Positions 1 through 10,970 of a DNA stretch of 64,000 nt are shown here, in pieces. Position 1 is the first letter of the stretch; every line of letters starts with the position of its first letter. The position numbers and the translations under genes are program-made. Under the pieces are notes generated by a model that was not told the origin of the DNA, ran no database searches, and worked only from the letters and a program-made list of their open reading frames with translations. Source of the DNA: Thermothielavioides terrestris NRRL 8126 (Eukaryota > Ascomycota > Sordariomycetes > Sordariales > Chaetomiaceae); the NCBI RefSeq assembly GCF_000226115.1, contig NC_016457.1, positions 682,001 to 746,000 of the forward strand, in the 5' to 3' direction.

Positions 1-282
1 TGGGTCGAGGAGCGCATCATCACCGGCGTCGAGGTCGAGACCGAGGGCGAGCGCTGGGTGTATGATATGTGGACGCCCGGCGATGATGTCGCTGCTGCTG
101 CTGGTGGTGGTGGTGGTGGTGAGTGGGAGGGCGCTGGGGAGGGACAGGGGCGGAGGTCTGCGCCGCCGCGGTCCGGGGTGAGTTGGGAGGAGGGCGAGGA
201 GGAGGGGATGGGCAGGCGCGGGCTGTGGCGGCGCCGGAGGTGGGTGAGGACGGTCAAGCGGAAGAAGGTTACAGATGTCTGA
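1..282 (+). CDS. Peroxin, Pex23/Pex30-like, C-terminal fragment with dysferlin (DysFC) motif
   Basis: Frame 1 is open from the first base to a TGA at 280-282, so this is the last 93 codons of a gene that starts outside the window. The fragment has a WVYD motif, then a Gly/Glu-rich low-complexity insert, then the signature WRRRRWVRTVKRKK just before the stop. An aromatic YD element followed by WRRRRWVR is the C-terminal dysferlin (DysFC) motif of the fungal integral peroxisomal membrane peroxins (Pex24p-domain family: Pex23, Pex30-32). Those proteins sit in ER/peroxisome contact membranes and regulate peroxisome number and size. The membrane part is not in view. Other DysF-containing proteins (tectonin-like) are a possible alternative, but the short basic tail right after the motif fits fungal peroxins best. 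Confidence 0.72.
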   Translation, partial: WVEERIITGVEVETEGERWVYDMWTPGDDVAAAAGGGGGGEWEGAGEGQGRRSAPPRSGVSWEEGEEEGMGRRGLWRRRRWVRTVKRKKVTDV

Positions 283-703
283 ATATGTATGTTTGGTTTT
301 GATGCTCTTATTCAACAGTATGCAAGCGGTGCTGTGCTTTACACTGCGAACGGCTCGTGCACCTCTCTGCGCAAGGGATGGCGGTTGTGACGCCTTCTTC
401 GGAGTTCACGCCTAAACGATTTTGCCATCCCCTCCTTCCTTACCTTGCGGCTCCAAGCATCGCGACCTCGAGCCCAATCATGACTCGGTATGCCCATCTG
501 GTTAAATTCCTATCTACTTAGAGATTGAACCGGAATCTTCACTTTTTACGGAGCAATTCCATTCTTTAGCCACTCAGATGCAGCATGGCAGTCTCTAGAA
601 GTAATCAAGAGCAAACAGGGGTATATTTCCGGCAAAACACACCTGCAGACCTAACTCGTACAAGTAACTACACACTATCCGAAAGAAAAAAAAAAAAGGT
701 CTC
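283..703. other. Convergent intergenic spacer
   Basis: This lies between the 3' ends of the peroxin and GGPP synthase genes. It holds only their expected 3' untranslated regions and a run of about 13 A (T on the minus strand) near 685-697, just after the GGPP synthase stop. No coding signal was seen. Confidence 0.6.
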
Positions 704-1978
704 CTACTCCTTGATGACCATGCGGTCCAAGATTTCGTGGACGCCCTGGGCCTTGCCGCGGCCGTCGTCGACCTCGTCGGCCATGCGGCGGGCGCGCGCG
801 ATCAGCACGTCCAGGACGCGGCGGGTGTACTCGAAGCTGCCGGTGCTCTCCATGTAGGCGACGGCGTAGCGCTTGACCTCCTCGTTCTCGGTCTTCTGGC
901 GCAGGATGTTGAGCAGCTGCAGGTCGCCGGGGCGGGAGCGGATGCTGTGGATGACGGGGAAGCTGAACTTGCCCTCGGTCAGGTCCTCGCACATGCCCTT
1001 GTTGGCGGCGTACTGGCGGTTGAACAGGTTGTGGTAGTCGTCGGCGATCTGGAAGATCAGCCCGATCGCGTTGACCAGCGGCACGCAGTCGACCAGGCTG
1101 CGCGACTCGGCCTGCATCAGCTTGATGCCCAGGCGGAAGAGCCCGCCCGTCTTGTTGCTGACCATCTCGAGGTAGTCGTCCTCGGTCGGGCAGGTCAGCG
1201 TGTCGCGCCAGAAGAGGTCCATGCCCTGGCCGCGGTGCAGGTTGATGAGCTCCTCGGCGAAGATGGACACGGCCTTGGGGTTGCGCAGCTTCTGCAGCTC
1301 CTGCAGGGCGCAGAAGTAGACGTAGTTGGACGAGTTGATGGTCTGCGGGATGCCGAAGATGTTGTGGGCGACGGGGAAGCCGCGGCGCAGCTGGCTGTTG
1401 TCCTCGACGTCGTCGACGAGCAGCGACGCCGTGTGCAGCATGCTGACGACCCGCGTGATCACCTCGAGGCTCTCGGGCGGCACCTCCAGCCAGGCATCGA
1501 AGGCCTTGACCAGGGCGGTGCGGAAGTCCTTGCCCGGGTGTTGGTTGAGGTAGTCGAACGGCGCCCGGAGCACCCGGTCCTTCTCCTCGGACCACGGCCG
1601 CCGCGCGCTGTTGAGGAAGAAGTCCTCGGTCGCAAAGCGGTTCGGGTCGGGCGGGGTCTGCGAGGTACCTGACATGGCTGCTGAGGGAAAACTCGTTGCG
1701 CCACCCGAGGCTTTGCGGCTTCGCTGGCGCTTGTGGTGGTGGTTGGCCGCAGCGGAGGTGGGAGCGGACGGCCAGTCGTTCTCGGGGACGCTCCGAAGGG
1801 CTGCTGCTGCTCCTGGTGGCGGCGCTGCTGCGGTAGAGTAGGTGGACGAGGTGCGCGGCGGAATCGCGGCGGGCGACTGTAGGAAGGCGTTGTTGGGGGC
1901 GGGGGCCGAGCCTGAGCCTGAGCCTGGGCCTGTCGGGGGCGCGGAGGAGGATGAGGTCGCGGTCGGCGGAGCGGCCAT
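704..1978 (-). CDS. al-3: Geranylgeranyl diphosphate synthase (albino-3 type)
   Basis: Single-exon gene of 424 codons. It condenses FPP with IPP to make GGPP, the precursor of carotenoids, protein prenyl groups and other diterpenoids. Class I trans-prenyltransferase motifs are complete: first Asp-rich motif DDVED (about 189-193), GQGMD (about 250-254) and second motif DDYHN (about 313-317), followed by a GKFSFP segment. Residues 1-100 are a Ser/Pro/Ala-rich low-complexity leader, as in Neurospora AL-3 (about 428 aa), so the length fits. I chose the ATG at 1978 for its CTGCCATGG context. The frame stays open upstream to about 2218, with in-frame ATGs (for example at 2020), so a longer N-terminus or a mitochondrial isoform cannot be excluded. 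It is divergent from cdc14 across a 1.9-kb spacer. Confidence 0.93.
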   Translation of the reverse strand: MAAPPTATSSSSAPPTGPGSGSGSAPAPNNAFLQSPAAIPPRTSSTYSTAAAPPPGAAAALRSVPENDWPSAPTSAAANHHHKRQRSRKASGGATSFPSAAMSGTSQTPPDPNRFATEDFFLNSARRPWSEEKDRVLRAPFDYLNQHPGKDFRTALVKAFDAWLEVPPESLEVITRVVSMLHTASLLVDDVEDNSQLRRGFPVAHNIFGIPQTINSSNYVYFCALQELQKLRNPKAVSIFAEELINLHRGQGMDLFWRDTLTCPTEDDYLEMVSNKTGGLFRLGIKLMQAESRSLVDCVPLVNAIGLIFQIADDYHNLFNRQYAANKGMCEDLTEGKFSFPVIHSIRSRPGDLQLLNILRQKTENEEVKRYAVAYMESTGSFEYTRRVLDVLIARARRMADEVDDGRGKAQGVHEILDRMVIKE

Positions 1979-3844
1979 GGCAGGTTGGTTTTTGTGGGAT
2001 GGCCGCCGGAAATGTAACATGTAAGTAAGAAGTCGAGGGACTCTGGAGTGGTTGCCTGGGAAAGCAACGGTCCTCTTTTGCCGCGGTGGTTGCGAAGCTC
2101 GATTCGGTGGTGCGGTGGGGTCGCGGCCGGGCGTTGGATGCAAGTGACGACATGCGCCGCGCTCAAGGCTCCAGCGATGGCAGCTCTCGCGCAGTAGGCT
2201 ACACGGATACCCCTCCAACGAGTCAGCAATTGATGGTTATGCCTTCAAGAGGCAGGTAGTATAGCTGGCCGCGGCTCTGGTGCAACGCCCGGATGTCCAG
2301 CCGAGCGGCGCCCATGATTGCCGGTTGCGTTTGTTTGGTCGGTTGGAGTGGTGTATTCCGTGCGGATATGGCCGAGACAGCTCGAGCTGCCATCTGCGGT
2401 GCAAGGCTCTGGCGCGGCCTCGGCTCGGTGGGCTTCACAGGGTGGGGTAGGACACCAGCTGCGGGGCTCAAGCGCAATTACGCAGTCGTGATTCCAGGAG
2501 TGGATTGTTCCCAGTTGAGGCTCGAATGCAAGCCTACACTGGCAAACGGTCGCCGATCGTAAAAAAAACGCGGAACTTACACAGTAGTTTATTCTGTACA
2601 CGGAGGGCTTAGGACCCGAGAGGACGAGAAGTTAGGTAGCAGGTGGGTGTGCAGGAGGTCGAAACTTCGCGCCGCAAGAGGGCATTCAGGGGCCAGCGGC
2701 GCGGATGTTGCGCATCTAAATAATGTGCTGTGGTGGACCGTACCTAATTTGATGCGTCAAGATCACCGTGGTTCTGTGTTGGCAGGTCAGCTAACCGCGC
2801 CAGAACCTGATAGGCAGCAGGAGGTTGATGCTTGGTTGATGCTTGGTTGAGGCGAAACACGCTTTGACAGCCGGACCTGGGAGAGGGGGCGAATGCCGAT
2901 TGGGCCCGCGACAAAGATTCCTCGTACGGGGCCGACTGTGTATTCCGTTGGATGAGGGCATCCAACATCTCGACTTGCACGGCAAAGCTGGGCTTCTTCC
3001 ATCAAGAGCTGATCGAGCAGTGAGTGAGTGGCTCAAGGAGAACAGCCGCCGTCCAGTGGGAAGGACAGCCAATCACCACAGCAGGCTGCCCAAGCTGAAA
3101 ACCAGGAGAGCTGCAAACTGTCTCAACGCGTAGTTACCTACGTTAGGAATCAACTCTACTATGCAAAACTGCCCGTTTCGGCTGCTGCATTGATGAAGCT
3201 GCCCGTGAACCTGGTTCAATGTGCTCTATTCCTTGCTTGCATGAACCCCACTCCTCCGAGCGGCACGTTCCGTAACTTGGCCGTTTGACGCTAGTTAGCA
3301 CAACAAGAAACGAGCTAAGCCTCAGGTAGTTAGCTCCTGGCTTATCGTTATCCGGCGCGTTTTATCAGACAGGGTCGTCCTCCGTGATCGCTCGTTGCCG
3401 TGGCACCGCCCCAGTTTATCGAGTCGCAGATCCGCCAATCTGGGTCGATGGAGCCCTCGGCCTGAGAATCGGGCCAAAAGTTACACAGACTCTTGCTTCC
3501 TGAGGAAGAACTCCAGGAAATCGCGTTTGCTTCAGTGATACCCGCCCAATTGGTTTGTCGTTTCAGCATCCATGGAGTGTACATGGTTTTCCCAGTGAAT
3601 TGTCGTCTCTTTAAGCCAGACCGCAGGACCTACAAACAATCTCGGCCCCTCCGTTAGCGCCCGCGCATATCGACCCTGCGAACTGACCGCATCTTGAGCC
3701 GCTTGTTTAACTAGGAGCGCATCCGTATTTCTGCGTCGTCAAACTTCCCATCGGTTATCGAATACGACCTAAAGGGAGGGAATAGAGAGCGATACAGCCG
3801 CGACACGGGAATATCCCTGCGCACTGCGCAGCGTAGCCGTCGAA
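1979..3844. promoter_or_regulatory. Divergent promoter region between GGPP synthase and cdc14
   Basis: About 1.87 kb separate the two start codons. Several short ORFs occur on both strands, but none has family-like composition or credible splice sites. Two copies of the dispersed GTATTCCGT motif occur at 2353-2361 and 2940-2948. In Neurospora al-3 is blue-light regulated through the White Collar complex; here I see only isolated GATC-type words (for example near 2555) and no convincing paired light-response element. Confidence 0.5.
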
Positions 3845-4841
3845 ATGGAGTCCCTGCTGTCTCTCGCCTTCGACAACCTCGCGTCCTTCGACGGCGGCAA
3901 GATCAAGAAGGGCCTGAAGCAGGTCGAGGGTCTGCTCGCCCAGATCTGCCTCTCCGGCCCAAGCAGCCCAAGGAAACAGGAACGCGAACGAGGACGAGAA
4001 CAAGCGCCGCGCAAAGTCCTGGCCGATCTCTCGGCCGACCCGGCCTTCCGCGAGTTCTTCAAACTGCAAGAAGGCTTCGAGTGGAACATCGCCCAGCGCC
4101 TACTCACCACGCTCGACTGGCTGGTCGTCCGCGGCGGCGACGGCCAGTATGACCTCCTGATCGTCAACGCCCTCGACCTGATTCAGGGCGCGCTCCTCCT
4201 GCACCCGCCAAGCAAAGCGCTCTTCTCCCGGAGCGTCCATATGAACGTAAGCCCCCCTCCCCTCCCGCCGCTTCATTTGCTTGTTTCTCACCCCCCCGCG
4301 CGAACGACAGCTCCTCCTGGACCTCCTCGAGCCGGTCAACTGCCCCGCAATCCAGTCGGCGGCGGTGGCCACGCTGGTGGTGGCGCTGGTCGACATGCCG
4401 CAGAACACGCGCGTGTTCGAGCAGCTCGACGGCCTGCTGACCGTCACGTCGCTGTTCAAGAGCCGCGAGACGGGCCGCGACGTCAAGTTCCGCCTGACCG
4501 AGTTCCTCTACTTCTACCTCACCCCCGAGACCCCCTCCATCCCGCGCGCCGAGTCCCGCGTGAACCCCGCCGCCCCGGGCCTGCTGCAGCGCAGCCCCAG
4601 CAAGCTGGCCAAGGTGTTTGGTGGCGGTGTTGGCGGTGGCGGTGCTGCTGCTGCGCGGAGCAGCGCGGCGGGTGCGAATAACGCCAGCAAGGGCCACGAG
4701 AGGCCCGGCAGCAGCGAGAACGGCGCGACGCTCTCGGTCGAGGCGAAGAAGCTGCTTGTCGACCGCTACCTGCCCGGCGTGGTGGACGAGCTGTTGAAGG
4801 ATTTGGATACCTACAAGCCGTTTGGTGGGGTGCTCAGCTGA
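3845..4841 (+). CDS. cdc14: Cdc14, SIN-pathway partner of Sid1 kinase (septation)
   Basis: Two exons, 3845-4246 and 4311-4841, with a 64-nt intron (GTAAGC donor, GACAG acceptor, phase 0), giving 310 aa. The protein matches the fungal CDC14 family of the septation initiation network. This is the non-enzymatic partner of the Sid1 kinase, acting at the spindle pole body to trigger cytokinesis, and is not the phosphatase called Cdc14 in budding yeast. It is largely helical: an N-terminal MESLLSLAFDNL segment, then LLTTLDWLVVRGGD, and after the intron LLLDLLEPVNCPAIQSA and KFRLTEFLYFYL. A Gly/Ala/Ser-rich linker (about 230-275) precedes a conserved tail ending KPFGGVLS. The acceptor was fixed by the conserved helix that follows it. 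Confidence 0.9.
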
Positions 4842-5867
4842 GGGTCGGGTGTCGGAGACGAATCGAAGGTGTGTCCGTTGTTGGATGGGTGGGCTCCTTC
4901 CATCTTTTTGCTCGTGGTATGCCGGGTTTGGTGTCACCCATCTCTTCCTCCTTCATCGTCGGCGTTCGGTGGGCTGTTCTGTCTGCGGTTTTCTTCAACT
5001 CTCTCGGCGAGCGCATTTAATGATGGCGGGGCAAGGCGTTCTCCTTTTTCTTTGCCTTTCATTTCTTGTCTTCTCTTCCGGCCTGCTGTCGGGAGCCTCA
5101 TTCTGCATACTTTTTGATCTTCGCCGTCGCATTGCTCGGTGTTACTTTGCTGGCATATTATCATGGCGAGCGGGAAAATAGCGTCCTGGGCAGCTCTCTC
5201 CCGCCCGGGACGTCACTGGCATGTCCTGCTGTTGCGGATAGAAAGCGCGGCGTTTCTTCGGGGTTATCTTTCTAGATCTTAGACCATCATCGCTGGCAAG
5301 TAGGGTGGTTAGGGTCATGTTAGCTATGACTGTCGCACACGAAGCATTCTGTTTCCCCTGTCTGGTAGCTTTGGAAAACCTGGGCACTGCTCCCGCATGT
5401 GTATGTAGATCTCCGTCCCACTCCTATTCTAGGAGGAGAACCCCGATCTACATCCTTCTCTCTGGCTCTCTCTTAGCCTCCGTTGGTCCTTCACTGCTTC
5501 CTCTCGCAAATTGATCTCGATGCAGCAGGCTCCGGTTTGTTGGCAGGGAGACGACCGAGCGCCAATTGGCGAGTATCCTTCCACCACACAGCTCATCCCA
5601 ACGCGTCTGCAGCAGTCCATCATGATGGACGATAGGAGGGAGATAGTCGGCTACGAAAACACCAAGGTGTTTTGCTTCGACGCACCTGGGAGTCGAATTT
5701 GGGCACCTTCGGTTGCTGTGTTTACCGGACGCATCCCAAAAGCCACTGCGGTTACTTGCACGCATGCCGCAGTTGCTTATATCGCTTCTGCCTTAGGAGG
5801 TGCTAACAGCATGCATATCCTGGGATAAAAAAAAAAAAAGAAAAATAAAAGAAAGAAAGAAAGAAAG

Positions 5868-5900
5868 AATGAGGTCGCTCAAAGTCAAGTCAGGACCTAA
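5868..5900 (-). pseudogene. tRNA-like relic, copy 1 (3' half only)
   Basis: Read on the minus strand this short stretch resembles the T-arm and acceptor end of a tRNA and then runs into a long T-rich tract that could end Pol III transcription. It aligns with the better-preserved copy near 5990-6066, and several of the differences are C/T or G/A. No anticodon arm can be folded, so it is at best a decayed fragment. Confidence 0.25.
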
Positions 5901-5992
5901 TAATTACTGGCCAAGTTCCTCGACTGGTGCGGTGCTGAGAACATACATACTTGGGGGAAGAAAATAAAGGAAAAGGAAAAAAAAGGAATGAG

Positions 5993-6068
5993 CTCGCCCG
6001 AATCGAAGTCGGGACCTTCAAGTCGGTCGGGTTAGATGGCATATTGGCTACGAAGAGCACGCGTAATC
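5993..6068 (-). pseudogene. tRNA-like relic, copy 2
   Basis: On the minus strand there is an acceptor-like CGAGCTC preceded by a T-arm-like hairpin, CCCGA-CTTCGAT-TCGGG, and followed by a T-rich run. Overall length (about 72-75 nt) is right for a tRNA. The T-loop is shifted from the TTCRANY consensus, the anticodon stem does not pair, and the 5' acceptor strand has at least two mismatches. I read it as a pseudo-tRNA or tRNA-derived sequence, not a working gene. Confidence 0.3.
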
Positions 6069-6467
6069 GCCCGCCGCTTGCTGTGCAAACTACACCACAA
6101 GCTCATTCAGGGGGGGGGGGGGGGGGGGGAGGGGGAGGTTGCCTGCATGCAAACTGCAAGCGCTTATATGCCCTCTGGTGCCCGCGGTGGGGGCAGGCGG
6201 CGCGGGTAAGGGAAGGTGCGCAAGAGATGGGATGAAAAAGAGGGCGGGGGCTCTGCTTTGTGTGCCTCCGTTGAACTTGAAACTCGAAGCACTTGAACTT
6301 TGCTGGAGTCGGCATGTCGTTGCAGCTGTCCACATAGACTGGTTAGCAACAAGACCATGTAGACCATGTCGTGGACGGGCGAACACGACCTCATCACAAG
6401 TTAACAGAAAATATACCGTCAACTATATACAAGTTTGAAAACCACAACCGCATACCACATCGTCCGT

Positions 6468-8290
6468 TCAGCCCCGCCGCGGCCGTTCATCCGGCGGACT
6501 CGGCATGCCGCCGGCGAACGGCGACGGCAGCGAGGAGGGTGATATCTGCCCCAAGTCAGATCCGTGCAGCTCGTACCGTTCCAACCCGTCCTCGCCCGCA
6601 TGCGGGTAATAGCCCCCCGCAGCAGCCGGCGCCCGCTGCGCCTCCCTCAGCCGCGAGTCGATCTCGACGGGCGCCGCGATATCCCCCGGCTCGTGCGGCT
6701 GCAGCGGCACGCCGCCGCGGTCCATCCCGGGCGTCGTGACGGCCGACGTGCCGTGCGTGTCCGAGTACGGCCCCACCGCCGGCGTCGGCCCGAAGTAGTC
6801 CTGCGCCAGCCCGGCCAGCCGCCCGCTCCGCGACGCCATGTCCGAGTTCTCCTCCGACATCTCCCGGCCCGTGCCTGCTCCTCCTCCTCCTCCTCCTGCT
6901 CTTCGGCCCCACGACCCCGACCCTGCCCCCCCAAACACCCGCCCCACGAGCCCAGCAGTCCGCCTCGACCCGCTGCCGGCCGACTCCCCCACATCGCCAC
7001 TCCTACTCCCCCTCCTCCTCCGCACGCACACCCACGTCGCAGCCCCAAGCACCAGCCCAGCGCCAACGACGACGCCGACCGCGATCCCCGCCTTCGCGCC
7101 CGCGCCCAGCCCGCTGCCGTCACCATCCGCCTCCACCACGGTCACCCCGCCGGTGCCCGTCGGCGCGGCGGGGGGCGTCTCGGCGCAGCGCGCGCCGGCG
7201 CCGGCGACGAAGGTGCAGCTCTGCGTCGCGGCGCAGCAGCCGCCGCCCAGCGAGGCGGGGCAGGAGATCTGGCTTGTTGTGCACCCCGGCGGGGCGATCG
7301 GGAGGGAGGTGCTCTGTGATGGGGCGAGGGTGGTGAGGCAGTCTGTTTTTTTTTTTTTTTTTGGTTAGCTTGGTTGTTGGGTTACCTCCTGGTCCGGGGG
7401 GGGGGGGGGTTGTGTTGTGTTAAGAAAAAGAGAAAAGAGGAGGGGTGCGGGGGGTTTCAGGGGCCCGCTGAGGGGCGGTCCGCCGGTGTTGTCGAGAAGC
7501 AGAGTAAAAAGAAAGGGGCACAGAGCGGAGGAGAGTCATGACGTACGGTTCGAGGAGCCGCAGACGGCGCCGAAGGGGCAGCAGCCCGTGCCGAAGGATG
7601 AGGCGCACGCGAACATGGTGGAGACGGTGCAGCGGCGGCCGCAGCAGGCGGGGATGACGGTGGTGGTGGTGGTGCCGGACGTGGTGAGCGTCTGGGTGGA
7701 CTTGCACGCGTACTCGGTGGCGTTGCACGGCGAGCCGCACGTCGAGCCGAGGTGGCAGCAGGCGCCGATGGTCGTGGTGGCCGGGTTGACGATGCAGCTG
7801 GGGAAAGAGAGGGGTTAGTTAGTGGGCGGAGACGGTCACCCTTTTGGCAGTTCAGGAGGTTTGTTGCCGGTGAGGGAAGGGTGGTCTTTGGGCAGCAGCA
7901 GGACGAGGCGATGGCTTCCTGCTTATGCCCCGGCCTCGGTCAAGCTGCACAAGACACTTACTACTGGTCATTCCGGCAACAAAGGCCGTCTCCTGGCGGT
8001 CCAATGTCGTTACCTGAGCCGTATCAGCAGACGTCCGCCGTGCGTGTATGTACACGTAGAAGCTGCGATAACCAACATGGATGGTAGCCGGGATTGCAGA
8101 CACCCCCCTGGCGCTTCCGCAGCGGCTGGGCCGGGAACACGGGGAACTGCCGCGGCGACAGGAGGACGTCGGTCTCGACCGTCGCGAAGTGTTCGTGCAC
8201 ATCGGCGGTGGCAGCGTCGGCGTTGGCGGCGGCGGCGGCAGCGGCCAGCAGCCAGCCGACGGCGAGCGCGCGGGCGAATGCGACGACCAT
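6468..8290 (-). CDS. Cys-rich, single-pass membrane protein with secretion signal
   Basis: Proposed three exons, 8290-8073, 7797-7547 and 7342-6468, giving 447 aa in frame. Exon 1 encodes a hydrophobic Ala-rich signal peptide and a KR site near residue 60. The ectodomain (about 60-200) has at least three related CCxxxxxC modules (ACCHLGSTC, GCCPFGAVC, GCCAATQSC) separated by Thr/Ser-rich stretches. One membrane span lies at about 233-257 (GIAVGVVVGAGLVLGAA), followed by a basic stop-transfer VRRRR and a disordered Gly/Pro/Ser-rich cytoplasmic tail of about 185 residues. Such architecture suits a cell-surface or wall-sensing protein, but I do not recognise a named family and assign no function. 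Oddities: the first donor is GTTATC, and the second acceptor follows a run of A, not pyrimidines. An ATG at 8308 would add six residues. Confidence 0.72.
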
Positions 8291-9069
8291 TGTGCGCACA
8301 ACCTCCAAAAAGTGACTGGCGGCAACGGAGGGCTAGATCACCGCCGAGGCGACAGGTGACGGGGGGAGGGGGCAGCGGTCAATAAGTAGGTACGCAAGGG
8401 ATGCGACGGCGAAACATGTGTGTGTTTGCTGGAGCGAAGACATCTCGTCCGCCAGGCTTTTTTCGCCTCAACCCTCCCTCGCGGGTAACGTTAACTCACT
8501 CGGCTCTCATGCGTCCTGCAGGTCAGGACTGGCGGCCGGAACTGGCGAACCGGCGGGCGAGAGACAAGGGAGGTCTTCGGTCCGGCGCCCCACCGCAGCG
8601 TTGCAGCGCCGAGCGGGAAGGATGTGTTTGTGTCAGCCACCACGCCGGCTGTCGGCCCAATGGCGTGCCATGCCACTTGGCTGGGCGGGGAGATAATCCA
8701 GCCACTGCGAGGGAGCCAGCCTCATCCGGTCTTGGCAGGAATCTGACCACGATCAAGGAGGGTTTGAGAATTGAAGCCGTGTATGGAAGTAGTGGCTCAC
8801 AACAGTTGACTGCTGCGTTGTTGTTACTGGCACAGCGGGCGCCGCTGAGGACGGAGGGAAATAGACGGCATGCAGTTCTACCAAGCGGCCTCGCTGCGCG
8901 AGTTGCTTACCTTGGCCGCCCCCTTTTACCCCCCCTCCCCCACCCCCCTTTTCCCACCGCAGGAGCTCACCTGCCCCGCAAGTCCGTTGCAGCTTCAACT
9001 CAGGGACCAGCATGCATCTGCTTCAAAAGATCGGGGTTCGAATTATGGAGAGGAGGTGTTGTCTCGCGC
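8291..9069. other. Intergenic, upstream of the Cys-rich membrane protein and downstream of the MFS gene
   Basis: No coding exon supported. A C-rich stretch lies at about 8928-8955. The long plus-strand frame that crosses this region into 9759 is the mirror of the transporter gene. Confidence 0.5.
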
Positions 9070-10970
9070 TCACCCCCTATTTCCCCCTTGATTCAACTTC
9101 CGATTCATCTCCTCCCTCCACCGCGCGCCATACCTGGTAAGCGCCCAGATGGCCGCATTGCCCGTCACCCAGGCGAACAGGCCGACCATGGTACACATCC
9201 AGCCGTTGCCCATGGCGTCGATCAGCGGCTGCGCAATGACGCTGCCGACGCACGAGAAGATGTTCCGCACGAAGTTGTTCACGGCCACGCCGCTGCTGCT
9301 CCGTCGCGGCATGAACTCGGTCAGCATGGTGGTCGTGACGCCGAAGACGAGCATGCTGCCGCAGCCGAAGAAGAAGTTGGCCACCTCGGGCACCATGAAG
9401 TGCACGCCGCGGTCCGCCGTCCACCCGTACCAGATCATGGCGCCCGGGTACAGCGTCGCGGCGAGCCACATATTCTCGCGCATGCGGTCCTCGGGCAGGT
9501 AGAGCAGCTTGCCGTTCTCGTCGTAGCGCTCGGCGCGCCGCGCCTCGCGCGCCATGATGTAGTCGATCCAGCGCCCGCCGAAGCTGGACGCGAGGATGTA
9601 CCCCAGAGACGGGGCGAGGTAGCACAAGCCGAGGGGAATGGGCCGGAAGGAGTAGGGCGGCTTGGAGAACGTGGATTGGATGGAGATGTTGAGGACGAAG
9701 AGGGAGAAAAACGCGGCGGAGGCGCAGTAGACGGCGACCAAGACGGGCGGCTGGCGTAGATGGACGAGGACCGAGAGCGGGTCGACCAGGAACCGCTTGA
9801 GCATGGCGGCGCCGCGGCGGCTGTGACGCCTGATGGACTGGGCTGTCGAGACGCGCTGGAGAGCGTCGGCTTGCTCGCCGGCGGTTGGAGGAGCCGGGTT
9901 GGGCGGTGCGCGCACGGCAAGGGTTTCCGGCAGACAGAAAAATAGCAATAGCAGCATGACGGCCCCGTAGATAGCGAGAAACCACATTGTCGCGCGCCAG
10001 CCGAATCCCTGGGCCAGGGCACCGCCGATAATGGGAGAGCAGAGAGGACCGACCAGCGGCCCGAGGTAGAAGATGCCCATAGCCAGGCCGCGCTCGGCCG
10101 GCTCCCAGATGTCGGCGATGGTGCCGGCGCCGATGGCTTGCGCCGAGGCCGAGGCGCCGCCTCCCAGGATGCGCATCACGACAAGCATGCCGACGTTGAC
10201 GCTCACGGCGGTGAGGACCGAGAAGACGACAAACAGCGAGAAGGAGATGATGTAGATGGTGCGACGGCCCAGAGACTCGGAGAAGGAGGACCTAGCGCCA
10301 GTCAGACAGAGACCCTGACCCTATGACTCATGAAGACTGGGCAACCATGCGTACCACCACAGTGGGAAGATGGACATGGATAGCATGTAAAAGGAGATGG
10401 TGAGGTTGATGACGCTCGGCGAGACGTTCAGGTCTTTGGACATGGAAGGGAGGGCCGCTTTTGTCGGCTGTCAGCCATGCGGTCCCGAGCTTGGCTGATG
10501 GAAGGAAGAGACTCACGCAGGAAGAGACCCGACCCCATGGGAGCACCAGCGGCCACGAGGGCGACAATGGCAGTAATCATCCACTTAGTGCTCTTCTTGT
10601 ATTCGTATGGCCGCTCGACCTCCGGGATGATGGCGAAACGGCCAAAGAGCCCCCTGCGCTGGGCTCGCGGGACGACAATGTTAGTGTTAGCAAACACCGA
10701 AGAGCTACACCGGCTCGGGGGGCGGCTGTTCACGTGGACCGTCTTTTCAGGGTCCACGTCCGCTGGATGATGTTCAGCGGGATCAAGAGGGGGCGCTATG
10801 TCTAAGTGATGTTCATCCTCGCTGCTGTAGACGACGTGGTTCTCCTTGTCCGCGGCGGAGACCCGATGTGTCGGCCCCGGCCCGGACTGCTCTCGGTCTC
10901 GGCGCGGGGCATCCACGCCGGTGGCGAGCTCATCCGGCCTGTCATCCGGCGCGCTGTCGCCGACTGCCAT
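9070..10970 (-). CDS. MFS transporter, DHA1 drug:H+ antiporter (QDR/DTR1-like)
   Basis: Three exons, 10970-10517, 10457-10355 and 10291-9070, make 592 aa. Introns are 59 and 63 nt with GTGAGT and GTACGC donors, and the splice joins restore FLPALPSMSKDL and WWSSFSESLGRRT. The first 130 residues are a hydrophilic cytosolic leader. Membrane segments start at about 130 (WMITAIVALVAAGAPMGSG), and the loop-2 signature is SESLGRRTIY (about 187-196). A GMLVVMRILGGGASASAQAIGAG segment, as in motif B/C regions of DHA1 antiporters, follows. The central loop is long and basic (about 305-345), as expected between TM6 and TM7. The family exports drugs, polyamines or dityrosine precursors; the substrate here is unknown. 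It shares a 1.2-kb divergent promoter with the proline gene. Confidence 0.86.

Larger units (their letters stand above)
4842..6467. other. Intergenic spacer with low-complexity DNA
   Basis: Convergent spacer between cdc14 and the Cys-rich membrane protein gene. It holds an A run and a (GAAA)n microsatellite at about 5828-5868, a purine-rich stretch at 5957-5987, a run of about 20 G at 6110-6130, and two tRNA-like relics described separately. No protein-coding exon could be supported. Confidence 0.55.

Noticed and set aside
2245..3288. Small frames between GGPP synthase and cdc14
   Set aside because: All are short, several lack an ATG, and none shows codon bias or splice signals.
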